From: CAZQYC01 sp043746555 | Lineage (GTDB): Bacteria; Pseudomonadota; Gammaproteobacteria; Steroidobacterales; Steroidobacteraceae | NCBI GenBank assembly: GCA_043746555.1 | Contig: JAYTQU010000001.1 | Coordinates: 1-22,503 of the forward strand | Length of the DNA stretch: 22,503 nt | Direction of reading: 5' to 3' | Shown here: one piece after another, positions 14,485 to 22,367 of the stretch | Numbering within the stretch: position 1 is the first letter of the stretch | Layout of the letters: every line of letters starts with the position of its first letter | Position numbers and translations under genes: made by a program | Notes under the pieces: generated by a model | Database searches by the model: none | What the model was told of the DNA's origin: nothing | Seen by the model: the letters and a program-made list of their open reading frames with translations, nothing else

Positions 14485-15159
14485 CTAATGCAATCGAATC
14501 ACACTAAGTACTCGGTGTTTCGATTTCCAAACATCGTCCAACATTTTATCGATTGCCTCGCCGGTGACTTCCACCACGCAAACGGGACGTTCATGTTTTT
14601 GTAGCGAAACAAATGTCACGACGCGCAGATGGCGACGTTGTGCGATCTCGGCAACCAGTGGGAATACGTCTTCACCTTGCGAAATATCGAAAGTGATGCG
14701 CGCGCCCGCGCCGGCCGAATCGAAGATGCTGACCAACGCGCGAAAGATATCCGACTTGGTGATCATCCCCAGCAAGACGTCGTCTCGCACCACCGGCAAT
14801 GCACCGATCTTTTCGTCTCTCATCACGCGCGCCGCGGCTTCGATCGGCGCATCGGGCGCAAGCGTCAATGGATCGCGCGTCATGATATCGGACGCCAACA
14901 CCGGCATTTTGTGAGCCTTCAATGTTTGCGTTGCGAGCATATCGGCGCCGGATGCCGAGAACGGATTCAGTTCGGGAGGAAACGCATGCAAGATATCCGC
15001 GGCGGTGATGATCCCGACCAGTTTGGATATTGTGTTTGTTGAGCTTACGACGGGCACGTGACGAAATTGCCGTCGCGCCATCAAGGTCGCCACATCGGTG
15101 AGCGAAGTCGCAGGCTCGACTGTCACCGGATTGGATGTCATCCACATACTGACGAACAT
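14485..15159 (-). CDS. Two-CBS-domain protein with ACT-like C-terminal region (AcuB-like)
   Basis: The 224-residue protein carries two CBS motifs: MWMTSNPVTVEPATSL to ITAADILHAF (about residues 5-60), and DIMTRDPLTLAPDAPI to MITKSDIFRALV (91-143). The remaining 80 residues (ARITFDIS to VLSVIRLH) look like an ACT-type regulatory fold. This order matches AcuB-like proteins. CBS pairs bind adenine nucleotides and serve as energy sensors, but the partner here is unknown. The ATG at 15159 is supported by GAGGCG about 6 nt upstream. A longer frame reaching 15447 would cover the tandem repeat and the divergent SDR gene and is not credible. Confidence 0.85.
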   Translation of the reverse strand: MFVSMWMTSNPVTVEPATSLTDVATLMARRQFRHVPVVSSTNTISKLVGIITAADILHAFPPELNPFSASGADMLATQTLKAHKMPVLASDIMTRDPLTLAPDAPIEAAARVMRDEKIGALPVVRDDVLLGMITKSDIFRALVSIFDSAGAGARITFDISQGEDVFPLVAEIAQRRHLRVVTFVSLQKHERPVCVVEVTGEAIDKMLDDVWKSKHRVLSVIRLH

Positions 15160-15237
15160 GGGCGTCGCCTCGCAGTGCGAAATCTGATTGCGGCGATTAT
15201 GGTCCGAAATCTTTTTCGTAGCGAGAGCAATTGCGTT

Positions 15238-15301
15238 GCGCCACAATGCGCACGATAACGATGTGCCACAATGCGCACGATAACGATGCGCCACAATGCG
15301 C
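15238..15301. repeat. 25-bp tandem repeat, 2.6 copies, in the SDR/CBS divergent promoter region
   Basis: Two near-identical 25-bp units at 15238-15262 and 15263-15287 differ only by C/T at the second base. They are followed by a partial third unit at 15288-15301 that stops after GCGCCACAATGCGC. Each unit contains a CACAAT core flanked by GCGC arms (one arm is GTGC in the second copy) and a CGATAACGAT tail. It ends about 20 bp before the SDR ATG and probably forms part of the leader or promoter. Confidence 0.9.
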
Positions 15302-15322
15302 TCCCGGCAACGAGGACAAACC

Positions 15323-16102
15323 ATGCATGGCAATTTATTCGATCTCTCAGGTAAAACCGCAGTGGTCACCGGCGGCAATAGCGGCATCGGCCTAGGGTTT
15401 GCCGAAGGCGTCGCCAAGCACGGCGCGAATGTTTGCATTTGGGGCACAAATGCCGAGAAAAATGCCGCTGCGCTCGAGGCGCTAAAAGTTTACGGCACAA
15501 AAGTCCACGCCATCCAATGCGATGTCAGCGACGAGCAAGCGGTCGACAAGTCGTTTGCCGAAACGCTCGCTAAGTTCGGTCGCGTCGATGCTTGTTTTGC
15601 GAATGCGGGAGTCGGCGGCGGCGGCCCGTTTGCGGAATTAACTAGTGCGCAATGGCGTCGTGTTTTGGCGGTCAATCTCGATGGGCTGTTCTTTACATTG
15701 CGCGCGGCCGCCAAGCACATGAAGGAGCGCGCGGAAGGCGGCGACCAAGGCGGCCGTTTGATCGGCACGGCGTCGCTTGGCGCGTTGATGGGGATGTCGC
15801 GCGGCGAAGCTTACGCCGGCAGCAAAGGCGCCGTGATTTCCATCATGCAAGGATTGGCCGTGGAGTTCGCGCGCTATGGCGTGACCGCGAATTCCATTTT
15901 GCCCGGTCACATCGCGACGGCCATGACGGAGAAGAATTACGCCAACGAAAAATTTCGCAATGCCATTATGCCGCGCATTCCTCTGCGTCGTTGGGGAGAC
16001 AAATCCGATTTCGAAGGCATTGCGGTGTATCTGATGAGCAACGCCAGCAGCTATCACACAGGGGATACCTTTCTCATCGACGGCGGCTTTTTCATTTTCT
16101 GA
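15323..16102 (+). CDS. Short-chain dehydrogenase/reductase (SDR), classical type
   Basis: The 259-residue enzyme has the classical SDR layout. The cofactor motif TGGNSGIG lies at about residues 18-25, the NAG motif (FANAGVGGGG) near 94, and a catalytic Ser in TASLGALMG. The active-site YxxxK occurs as AYAGSKGAV. The C-terminal region has the PG motif (LPGHIATAM) and ends in the IDGGFF block. Family members oxidise or reduce alcohol and ketone groups with NAD(P), and this substrate is not predictable. CGAGGAC upstream provides a ribosome-binding site for the ATG at 15323. The gene diverges from the CBS gene, and a tandem repeat sits in its leader. yaeQ follows about 60 bp later. Confidence 0.92.
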   Translation: MHGNLFDLSGKTAVVTGGNSGIGLGFAEGVAKHGANVCIWGTNAEKNAAALEALKVYGTKVHAIQCDVSDEQAVDKSFAETLAKFGRVDACFANAGVGGGGPFAELTSAQWRRVLAVNLDGLFFTLRAAAKHMKERAEGGDQGGRLIGTASLGALMGMSRGEAYAGSKGAVISIMQGLAVEFARYGVTANSILPGHIATAMTEKNYANEKFRNAIMPRIPLRRWGDKSDFEGIAVYLMSNASSYHTGDTFLIDGGFFIF

Positions 16103-16163
16103 TTCGCAATCGCATTGATCGAGCGATCCGTCTTGGATGGACATCGCGCGGCGGGAATACCAA

Positions 16164-16712
16164 GTGGCGCTTAGCCCAACAATGCACGTGTTTGAAATCC
16201 GGCTCGCCGATGCGGATCGTCGCGTATTCGATACGCTAGCGCTTCGTGTCGCGCGTCATCCATCGGAAAGTGCGGAGTATCTTCTGACGCGCGTACTTGC
16301 TTACTGCATGGAATATGTAGAAGGCATCGCGTTCTCAAGCGGCGGGCTTTCCGCTCCCGACGAACCGGCGATTGCCGTGCGCGACCTAACCGGCGTGTTG
16401 CAAAGCTGGATCGACATCGGCCTTCCCGAGCCGGCGCGATTGCATAAGGCAAGCAAGGCCGCGCCGCGAGTGGCGGTGTATTCGCATAAGAATATGGTTG
16501 CTTGGTTGGCTAAATTAGCCGGCGAAAAAATTTATCGCGCCGACAAGATCGAAATCAACTCGCTGGATGCCGAGTTGTTGACTGCGCTCGCCGCGCGACT
16601 CGAACGACGCATGCAGCTCGACCTGTCGATTGCCGAACATAATCTCTATGTCACCTTGGGCGATGACACTTTGTCGGGTGTTGTCTCCCAACAGCGGATC
16701 GGCAGCCGCTAA
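16164..16712 (+). CDS. yaeQ: YaeQ family protein (PD-(D/E)XK nuclease-like fold)
   Basis: This 182-residue protein matches YaeQ, whose E. coli member has about 181 residues and a nuclease-like fold of unproven role. Family features are LRVARHPSESAEYLLTRVLAY (key residues RHPSE), an acidic GLSAPDEPAIAVRDLTG block, WIDIGLPEPARLHKA, and the VYSHKN segment. The GTG at 16164 is chosen because MALSPTMHVFEIRLAD begins exactly as YaeQ does. An in-frame ATG at 16137 would add 9 residues. The gene follows the SDR gene and ends 34 bp from the convergent end of ubiB. No terminator hairpin is visible in that gap. Confidence 0.88.
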   Translation: MALSPTMHVFEIRLADADRRVFDTLALRVARHPSESAEYLLTRVLAYCMEYVEGIAFSSGGLSAPDEPAIAVRDLTGVLQSWIDIGLPEPARLHKASKAAPRVAVYSHKNMVAWLAKLAGEKIYRADKIEINSLDAELLTALAARLERRMQLDLSIAEHNLYVTLGDDTLSGVVSQQRIGSR

Positions 16713-16746
16713 TTGTGTCCAACGATACGGGCCGATACGAAACTGC

Positions 16747-18381
16747 TCAGCGTGTGCGCCAAAACACAATCAACCCGGTCGCCATACTCAGCGCGCCTGG
16801 CCAAATAAGTTCGCGAACGAGCGCGAACCACATGAATCCGCTGAGGACGAGAGCCGCGGAAAGAATCGCATAGTCGCGTCGACGTGCGCTCGCACGAAGT
16901 TCTTCGCGCATTCGTTCGGCATCGTGATCCCTGATCGGGACTTGCAAGTTATCGTCCGCGGCGAGTTGCACGACTCGATGTAGTAGTTGCGGAAGGACCG
17001 TGATCGCTTCGGAGATTTCCGGTAATTGCGCACGCAAGCGTTTGAACATGGTGATTGGGCTGACGCGCTGACGCATCCACGACTGCATGATGGGCTGCGC
17101 GGTTTTCCACAGATCGAGCTGCGGATAAAGCTGGCGACCGAGTCCTTCGATCTGCAAAAGCGTTTTGTGCAGCAAGTGCAGTTGCGGTTGAATGCTGATG
17201 TCGAAGCGGCGTGCGGTTTCGAATACGCCCAGCAGCACTTGACCGAAAGAAATTTCCGCGAGTGGCTTTTGAAAGATCGGTTCGCACATGGTGCGGAATG
17301 CCGACTCCAATTCGTCGACGCGAGTTTGCGGCGGCACCCAACCGGAATCGATATGCAATTTCGCAATGCGATGGTAGTCGTGATTGAAGAACGACAGCAT
17401 AATTTCGGCCAGATAATACTGATCGCGCGGATCGAGCGTGCCGACAATGCCGAAGTCCACGGCGGCATAGCGCGGATGTTCTGGATCGTCGGTGAAGACG
17501 AAGATGTTGCCAGGATGCATGTCGGCATGAAAGAAGTTGTGACGGAATACTTGGGTGAAGAATATCTCCACGCCGTTCTCGGACAGCCGTTGGATATTTA
17601 CGTTACGACGCTTGAGTTCGTCGATGTTGCTGATGAGCACACCGTGAATGCGCTCCATCACCATGACATTTCGGCGACACAAATCCCAGTGAACTTCGGG
17701 AACATAGAGCAAGTTCGAATCCACGAAATTGCGCCTGAGTTGCGAAGCGTTGCCAGCCTCGCGCATTAAATCGAGTTCGTCGAGAATGGTTTTCTCGTAT
17801 TCGCGAACCAGTTCTACCGGACGCAGACGATGGCCTTCGCTCCAATACTTAAGCGTGAGACCCGCCAGCGCGTACATCACGGCGATATCGCGTTCGATTC
17901 TTTCTCGAATACCAGGTCGTACGATCTTGACGACCACTTCACGACCGTCTTTCAACTTCGCAGTGTGAACTTGTGCGATGGTGGCTGCGGCCAAGGGTTC
18001 GGCATCGAAAGAGACGAACGCTTCTTCAAGCGGCTTCTCATAAGCATATTCCACTATGCGACGCGCTTCATCGTTGGAAAATGGCGGGACGCGATCTTGC
18101 AATTTAGCGAGTTCGTCGGCGATATCGGGTGGCAGCAAATCTCGGCGTGTGGATAGGATTTGACCGAGTTTCATGAAGATCGGGCCGAGTTCCTCCAGCG
18201 CCAACCGCAAACGCTCGCCGCGCGTACCGCCGCGTTTACGTTGTAACCATGTCGCGGGCGAAAGATAAAACGCAAAGCGCAGCGGACGCAAAAGGTGAGT
18301 CTTGTCGATGTACTCATCCAATCCGTGCCGCACGAGCACGCGTTGTATCCGCAGGAGACGAGTGAGGACTTTCAACTTCAT
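16747..18381 (-). CDS. ubiB: UbiB, ABC1/ADCK-type atypical kinase for ubiquinone synthesis
   Basis: The 544-residue protein contains all UbiB landmarks. The KxGQ motif is KLGQ (residues 71-74) followed by STRRDLLPPDIADEL. The Ala-rich loop, AAATIAQVHTA, and the VVVKIVRPG Lys come next. The catalytic HADMHPGN is at 285-292 and AVDFGIVG is the metal-binding DFG. Two C-terminal membrane helices (ILSAALVLSGFMWFALV and the following segment) anchor it. UbiB supports coenzyme Q biosynthesis through ATPase activity, possibly by extracting lipid intermediates. It is the last gene of the ubiE-ubiJ-ubiB operon, 6 bp downstream of ubiJ. Confidence 0.96.
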   Translation of the reverse strand: MKLKVLTRLLRIQRVLVRHGLDEYIDKTHLLRPLRFAFYLSPATWLQRKRGGTRGERLRLALEELGPIFMKLGQILSTRRDLLPPDIADELAKLQDRVPPFSNDEARRIVEYAYEKPLEEAFVSFDAEPLAAATIAQVHTAKLKDGREVVVKIVRPGIRERIERDIAVMYALAGLTLKYWSEGHRLRPVELVREYEKTILDELDLMREAGNASQLRRNFVDSNLLYVPEVHWDLCRRNVMVMERIHGVLISNIDELKRRNVNIQRLSENGVEIFFTQVFRHNFFHADMHPGNIFVFTDDPEHPRYAAVDFGIVGTLDPRDQYYLAEIMLSFFNHDYHRIAKLHIDSGWVPPQTRVDELESAFRTMCEPIFQKPLAEISFGQVLLGVFETARRFDISIQPQLHLLHKTLLQIEGLGRQLYPQLDLWKTAQPIMQSWMRQRVSPITMFKRLRAQLPEISEAITVLPQLLHRVVQLAADDNLQVPIRDHDAERMREELRASARRRDYAILSAALVLSGFMWFALVRELIWPGALSMATGLIVFWRTR

Positions 18382-18387
18382 GAACGG

Positions 18388-18993
18388 CTAGTGCTTACGG
18401 TATTCGAGCAACGCGAGCCGCGCTTCGGCGCGTTCGACGCCGTCGCGCACTTGATCGACTGCTTCGGCAAACTCGTCAAGCTCGATTCGAGTAACGACAT
18501 CGCGACTTTCTTCCTGAAGATACTCGGAAACATTCTGCGCGAATGTAGTGGCGACCCGTTGTCCAAACCGAATCGCGCCGCGTGCCGCGTTGCCGAGTTG
18601 ATGTGCGGCGATATCGCCGATCAATCTCGATAGTTCTTCTTCGACATCGGGTTGCGCGGCGCTGAGTAGCTCCTTAAACGTCTGGGCGACTTCGGCATCG
18701 CCTTCGATACGAATTGAACCGGCGCGCATTGCCGCCTCGGGTGGTTTGCTCACCATGCTTAAATAGGCGAGCGGCGTACCGGAAAGCGTTGCAGCGACGA
18801 TCGCATCGTTCTTCGCCGAGATCGACATGCGTTCGCCGGCGCAATGAAAATACAAGCTCAGCAATCGTTGCTGCGGCGCAGTCGTCAGATGCACTGCGAG
18901 TACTTTTCCGTCCAGTCGTTTGCACGCCGCGCGCGCGGCACTGCTCGCCGCGATGTTGCGATTGAAGGTTGATTCAAGCGGAGTGAATAGCAT
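18388..18993 (-). CDS. ubiJ: UbiJ, SCP2-domain accessory factor of ubiquinone biosynthesis
   Basis: This 201-residue protein has the N-terminal SCP2-like lipid-binding region (LDGKVLAVHLT to GSIRIEGDAEVAQTF, about residues 27-107). The alpha-helical, coiled-coil-prone C-terminus runs through ISRIELDEFAEAVDQVRDGVER-type heptads (actual visible block: IELDEFAEAVDQVRDGVER). The pair of domains and its place between ubiE and ubiB identify UbiJ, which organises the soluble Ubi complex and binds ubiquinone intermediates. The ATG at 18993 is preferred to a longer frame that would overlap ubiE. It lies 7 bp after the ubiE stop. Confidence 0.93.
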   Translation of the reverse strand: MLFTPLESTFNRNIAASSAARAACKRLDGKVLAVHLTTAPQQRLLSLYFHCAGERMSISAKNDAIVAATLSGTPLAYLSMVSKPPEAAMRAGSIRIEGDAEVAQTFKELLSAAQPDVEEELSRLIGDIAAHQLGNAARGAIRFGQRVATTFAQNVSEYLQEESRDVVTRIELDEFAEAVDQVRDGVERAEARLALLEYRKH

Positions 18994-19000
18994 TCTAAAA

Positions 19001-19768
19001 TCAAAACTTATAGCCGCGATGCAACGCCACAATGCCGCCGCTCAAGTTGTGATAGCCGCAAGCGTCGAAGCCCGCTTCTTTCATCATGATCTTTAAGGCT
19101 TCTTGATCGGGAAAGCGACGAATCGATTCTGCTAGATAACGATAGCTGCTTTCATCTTGTGCGATCACCTTACCGAGCCATGGAAGCACATTGAACGAGT
19201 ACATGTCGTAAAAGGACTTGAGTCCGGGCGCAATCGGTTTGGAAAACTCCAACACCAGTAATTGCCCGCCGGGACGCAGTACGCGAAGCATCGAGCGTAA
19301 TGCGGCATTCTTATCCGTGACATTGCGCAGTCCAAAAGCAATCGTCACGCAGTCGAAACTGTTGTCTTTGAAGGGCAAGCATTCGGCATTTGCCAGCGAA
19401 CAACGCAGATTGCGCACGATGCCTTCGTCGATCAAGCGATCGCGACCGCGCGTCAGCATGGCGGAATTAATGTCGGTGAGAATCACCAAGCCGTCGTCGC
19501 CGACTTGTTTTGCCATACCAGACGAGAGATCGCCGGTGCCGCCGGCAACATCCAGAGCGCGTTGTCCGGGACGTAATCCGGTTTGCGATAACGTGAAGTG
19601 CTTCCAGAGTCGATGCACGCCCATCGACATCAAGTCGTTCATCAAATCGTATTTGCCCGCGACCGATTCGAACACTGCTCGCACGCGGTTCGCTTTTTCG
19701 TGCAGCGGCACTTGCGTATAGCCGAAATCGGCGGTCGTTTGAGAGTGATCGGTGCGCTCGGAATTCAT
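19001..19768 (-). CDS. ubiE: UbiE, demethylmenaquinone/2-polyprenyl-benzoquinol C-methyltransferase
   Basis: The 255-residue SAM-dependent enzyme begins with DFGYTQVPLHEKANRVRAVF and SVAGKYDLMNDLMSMGVHRLWK. These blocks match UbiE motif A (FxSVAxKYDLMNDLMSxGxHRLWK). The SAM pocket DVAGGTGDLS is at residues 73-82, and the C-terminal FGLRNVTDK and LRVLRPGGQLLVLEF blocks follow. UbiE adds the C-methyl group in ubiquinone and menaquinone synthesis. The ATG at 19768 is the only start that keeps the conserved N-terminus. There is no ribosome-binding site. It precedes ubiJ and ubiB in one operon and follows the hybrid kinase gene. Confidence 0.96.
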   Translation of the reverse strand: MNSERTDHSQTTADFGYTQVPLHEKANRVRAVFESVAGKYDLMNDLMSMGVHRLWKHFTLSQTGLRPGQRALDVAGGTGDLSSGMAKQVGDDGLVILTDINSAMLTRGRDRLIDEGIVRNLRCSLANAECLPFKDNSFDCVTIAFGLRNVTDKNAALRSMLRVLRPGGQLLVLEFSKPIAPGLKSFYDMYSFNVLPWLGKVIAQDESSYRYLAESIRRFPDQEALKIMMKEAGFDACGYHNLSGGIVALHRGYKF

Positions 19769-19773
19769 GCCGC

Positions 19774-19779
19774 ATTGTA
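19774..19779 (-). promoter_or_regulatory. Candidate extended -10 promoter immediately before ubiE
   Basis: On the minus strand, TGTTACAAT carries an extended -10 (TGnTACAAT, with the hexamer at plus 19774-19779). Only five bases (GCGGC) separate it from the ubiE ATG. Transcription would start at or within a base or two of the ATG. No good -35 lies 16-18 bp upstream, which fits an extended -10 promoter. Confidence 0.5.
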
Positions 19780-19835
19780 ACAGGGGTGGCCGCGATCGGG
19801 CTTGAGAGCAACGTACCGGGTCCAGCCTACGATAT

Positions 19836-21740
19836 TCAATTGGTCGGTTTTGGCAACCAACGCGCGACGACGTCGATCAACTCGTCATAGGTGAACGGCT
19901 TGGCCAGAAAATCGTCCATGCCGGCGTCAAGGCAAGCATCGCGATCGCCCGGCAGCACACTGGCGGTGAGCGCGACGATCGGCAGTCGCGCAACATTTCG
20001 TCGATTGGCTTCGAACTCTCGCCAGGCGCGAGTCGTGGCGATGCCGTCCATTTCCGGCATGTGCCAGTCCATGACTACGAGATCGAAGCGTTGCTGTAAC
20101 AGCAACTCCAGGCCGTCCTTGCCGTTTTGGGCAATCTGCGTCTTGCAGCCGACAAGTTCCAGCATTTCGACGATCAGTAAACCGTTAACTTCATTATCCT
20201 CGACGACCAAGACGTTGCCGCCCAGCGCTCGGGATGCCGCGAGTGTCGCCACCGTGTTCACGCTCGCTTCGTGATCCGGCAATTCGAGCGGCACTTCAAA
20301 CCAGAATGTCGATCCGGTGCCGGGGTTGCTGTCAACATCGATGCGTCCACCGAGCGCGGTGACGATCTGTTTGCAGATGGCGAGTCCCAAGCCGGTGCCG
20401 CCGAATCTTCGCGTCGACGAATCGTCGAGCTGCGAGAAGGGTTGAAATAAATACGCTCGCGATTTCGGCTCGATGCCGAGGCCGGTGTCGGTAACCGACC
20501 AGCGCAGCAACGCGCGACGCTTTAGTTCTTCCTCACGCAACTCCATGAGCTCTAACTTGATGTCGACACCGCCGTGTTCGGTAAATTTCGTGGCGTTGGC
20601 GATTAAGTTGCCGAGCACTTGGCGCAGGCGAAATATGTCGCCGCATGCTTCGTGCGGGACGTTCCGGTCGATTTCGACGTGGAGTTTTAGATTCTTTGCC
20701 GCACATTGTTCGGCTACGGATTCGACGATGTCGGCAATCAAGCGCCGCGGATCGAATTTCGCATTGTCGAAACGAATCGCGCCGGCTTCGATGCGCGCCA
20801 TATCTAATATGTCGTTAATCAAATGCAACAAGCGCTCGCCCGAGTTGCGAATCGTCTCGGCGTATTTATGCGGCTTGGAAAACGACTCGGAGGTCGGCAA
20901 GGTCTTGATAAGCAGCTCGGACGTGCCGAGAACGCCGTTGAGCGGCGTGCGCAGTTCGTGACTCATGTTGGCCAAGAACTGATTTTTCGCGCGATTCGCG
21001 GCTTCGGCTTCGCCCTTCGCCACGCGCAGTTCGGCTTCGGTGCGTTCGCGTTGCTCGATTTGCGCTTCTAAATCGCGATTGGCGCGCTCGACGACCGTAT
21101 TGTCGCGCTGTAATCGCTCGGCGAGTGCAGCGTTGTCGAGTTGCAAGCGCAGCAACTCCTCGGTGCTTTTGTATTGTCGGTTGCCGCCCGCCGCCATTAC
21201 GAGCAAGTAGACGACGATGCCTATTGCCGACGTTGCGAACTGGTTGCCGATCCGGAAATACTGCACGGCCATCGGCAACATCATCGCGCCGATGAACGCG
21301 CTGTAGGCGTGGCGCACCGGTGTTAGAGAGATCAAGGCGTTTGCCGAAATACCCACGAGGAACAATGCCAGGACGACTTGGCTTTCTGGCTTGCTGAGTA
21401 ACAACCATGTGCCGGGCAACGACCAGATCGCGCCGTGCATGCCGATGTAGAACATCAATCGATTCACCACGCCGCGATCGATTGCAATGTCGCTGGCCGC
21501 AATGCCGAGTTGATAACGAGTTCGTTCGAAAGTGATCGCAAACATCAGTGCAAGCCAGATTGCGACTTTGACGAGCGAGTGTTCTTGCGACAACAAATAG
21601 GCGACAAATAGCGCCGCTAGCACGCCACCCACCATCGCCGGCCGCGAAGCCTTACACAGCAGTAAGACCTGCTCGCTGCGCAGGCGTTGGTCAATTGACG
21701 AAAGTTCGCTCTCTGGCTCGGCCATTACGGCGCTTCGCAT
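19836..21740 (-). CDS. Membrane-bound hybrid sensor histidine kinase (HisKA-HATPase-REC)
   Basis: The 634-residue protein begins with several hydrophobic helices (about residues 35-185), making a multi-pass membrane sensor rather than a periplasmic domain. A coiled coil (about 195-250) leads to the HisKA dimerisation domain with the phosphorylated His261 in MSHELRTPLNG. The HATPase_c domain has N-box ANATKF (about 381-386), G1 DTGLGI (418-423) and G2 GGTGLGL (447-453). The C-terminal receiver domain shows EDNEVNG (514-520), Asp558 in VVMDWHMPEMDG, Thr592 and Lys614. There is no HPt domain, and no response regulator is nearby. It precedes ubiE by 67 bp on the same strand. ATG at 21740 and ATG at 21725 are both possible starts. 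Confidence 0.93.
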   Translation of the reverse strand: MRSAVMAEPESELSSIDQRLRSEQVLLLCKASRPAMVGGVLAALFVAYLLSQEHSLVKVAIWLALMFAITFERTRYQLGIAASDIAIDRGVVNRLMFYIGMHGAIWSLPGTWLLLSKPESQVVLALFLVGISANALISLTPVRHAYSAFIGAMMLPMAVQYFRIGNQFATSAIGIVVYLLVMAAGGNRQYKSTEELLRLQLDNAALAERLQRDNTVVERANRDLEAQIEQRERTEAELRVAKGEAEAANRAKNQFLANMSHELRTPLNGVLGTSELLIKTLPTSESFSKPHKYAETIRNSGERLLHLINDILDMARIEAGAIRFDNAKFDPRRLIADIVESVAEQCAAKNLKLHVEIDRNVPHEACGDIFRLRQVLGNLIANATKFTEHGGVDIKLELMELREEELKRRALLRWSVTDTGLGIEPKSRAYLFQPFSQLDDSSTRRFGGTGLGLAICKQIVTALGGRIDVDSNPGTGSTFWFEVPLELPDHEASVNTVATLAASRALGGNVLVVEDNEVNGLLIVEMLELVGCKTQIAQNGKDGLELLLQQRFDLVVMDWHMPEMDGIATTRAWREFEANRRNVARLPIVALTASVLPGDRDACLDAGMDDFLAKPFTYDELIDVVARWLPKPTN

Positions 21741-21764
21741 GCTTTACGGTCGTGTTGTATTGGC

Positions 21765-21821
21765 GGTGGTTAACGACAAAACCTTAGCTAAATCGCTAGG
21801 TAGTGACTGTGATTAACCACC
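21765..21821. repeat. Nested inverted repeats between the kinase and GBBH-like_N genes
   Basis: GGTGGTTAA (21765-21773) and TTAACCACC (21813-21821) are perfect 9-bp inverted arms 39 bp apart. Inside, ACCTTAGC (about 21781-21788) and GCTAGGT (about 21795-21801) form a second stem with one bulged T and a short TAAATC loop. Together they could fold into a long interrupted hairpin in the kinase leader or form paired operators. There is no U-run for a terminator. Confidence 0.6.
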
Positions 21822-21927
21822 AGCTGCGCACGATTGGCATTGTGACCGAGTCGATGGCCGCGAGTCATTGCGGCAATTCCCTGTTCTGCTTCCGTAGTTA
21901 TGTATTTTGCGGATCGAGCGACAATTT

Positions 21928-22275
21928 TCAGGGATACGGAATGCTTAGCTCCGCCAGACGATCGAGATAGCGCCGCCAATTTTGATCGTGATCGCGCCCC
22001 AGTTCATGCAGATAGCTCCACGTGTACAGACCCGTGTCATGGCCGTCGTCGAAAATTAATCGAACGGCATAGTGACCCACCGGTTCGACCTTAGTAATGA
22101 CGACGTTGTGTTTGCCGATTTGCAGCGTTTCTTGTCCCGGTCCATGCCCGCGCACTTCCGCCGAAGGGGAATACACGCGCAGATATTCAAACGGCAACTC
22201 GAACCGTTGGCCGTCGTCGAAAGTCACTTCGAGTAGGCGCGACTGCGTTCGGAGTTTGAGAGTGGTGGGGTGCAT
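21928..22275 (-). CDS. GBBH-like_N (DUF971) domain protein
   Basis: The 115-residue protein consists of one gamma-butyrobetaine hydroxylase-like N-terminal domain (Pfam GBBH-like_N). Visible family blocks are SRLLEVTFDDGQRFELPFEYLRVYSPSAEVRGHG (quoted as SRLLEVTFDDGQRF, PFEYLRVYSPSAEV) and VEPVGHYAVRLIFDDGHDTG. The domain binds metal in some proteins and occurs next to hslVU in many gammaproteobacteria. The ATG at 22275 starts where homologues start. A longer TTG frame from 22347, preceded by a GGGGGC ribosome-binding-like run, would add 24 residues and cannot be excluded. It follows hslU by 92 bp on the same strand. Confidence 0.87.
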   Translation of the reverse strand: MHPTTLKLRTQSRLLEVTFDDGQRFELPFEYLRVYSPSAEVRGHGPGQETLQIGKHNVVITKVEPVGHYAVRLIFDDGHDTGLYTWSYLHELGRDHDQNWRRYLDRLAELSIPYP

Positions 22276-22367
22276 AGAGTCGATCGGAATGGGGCTTGGG
22301 TCAGCGCCGAGAAAAGCGGCGAGTGCCTGCTCCAAATTTCTTGCCAAAGCCCCCGTACCCCACAGTC

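Noticed and set aside
15238..15301. Tandem repeats considered as a CRISPR array
   Set aside because: The units abut each other with no spacers and there are no cas genes.
17026..17769. Plus-strand open frame of about 247 codons opposite ubiB
   Set aside because: It is antisense to the conserved kinase motifs of UbiB and has no ribosome-binding site or family resemblance.
21788..21979. Minus-strand 63-codon frame in the gap between the kinase and the GBBH-like_N gene
   Set aside because: It overlaps the end of the GBBH-like_N gene and the inverted repeats, has no good ribosome-binding site and no recognised pattern.
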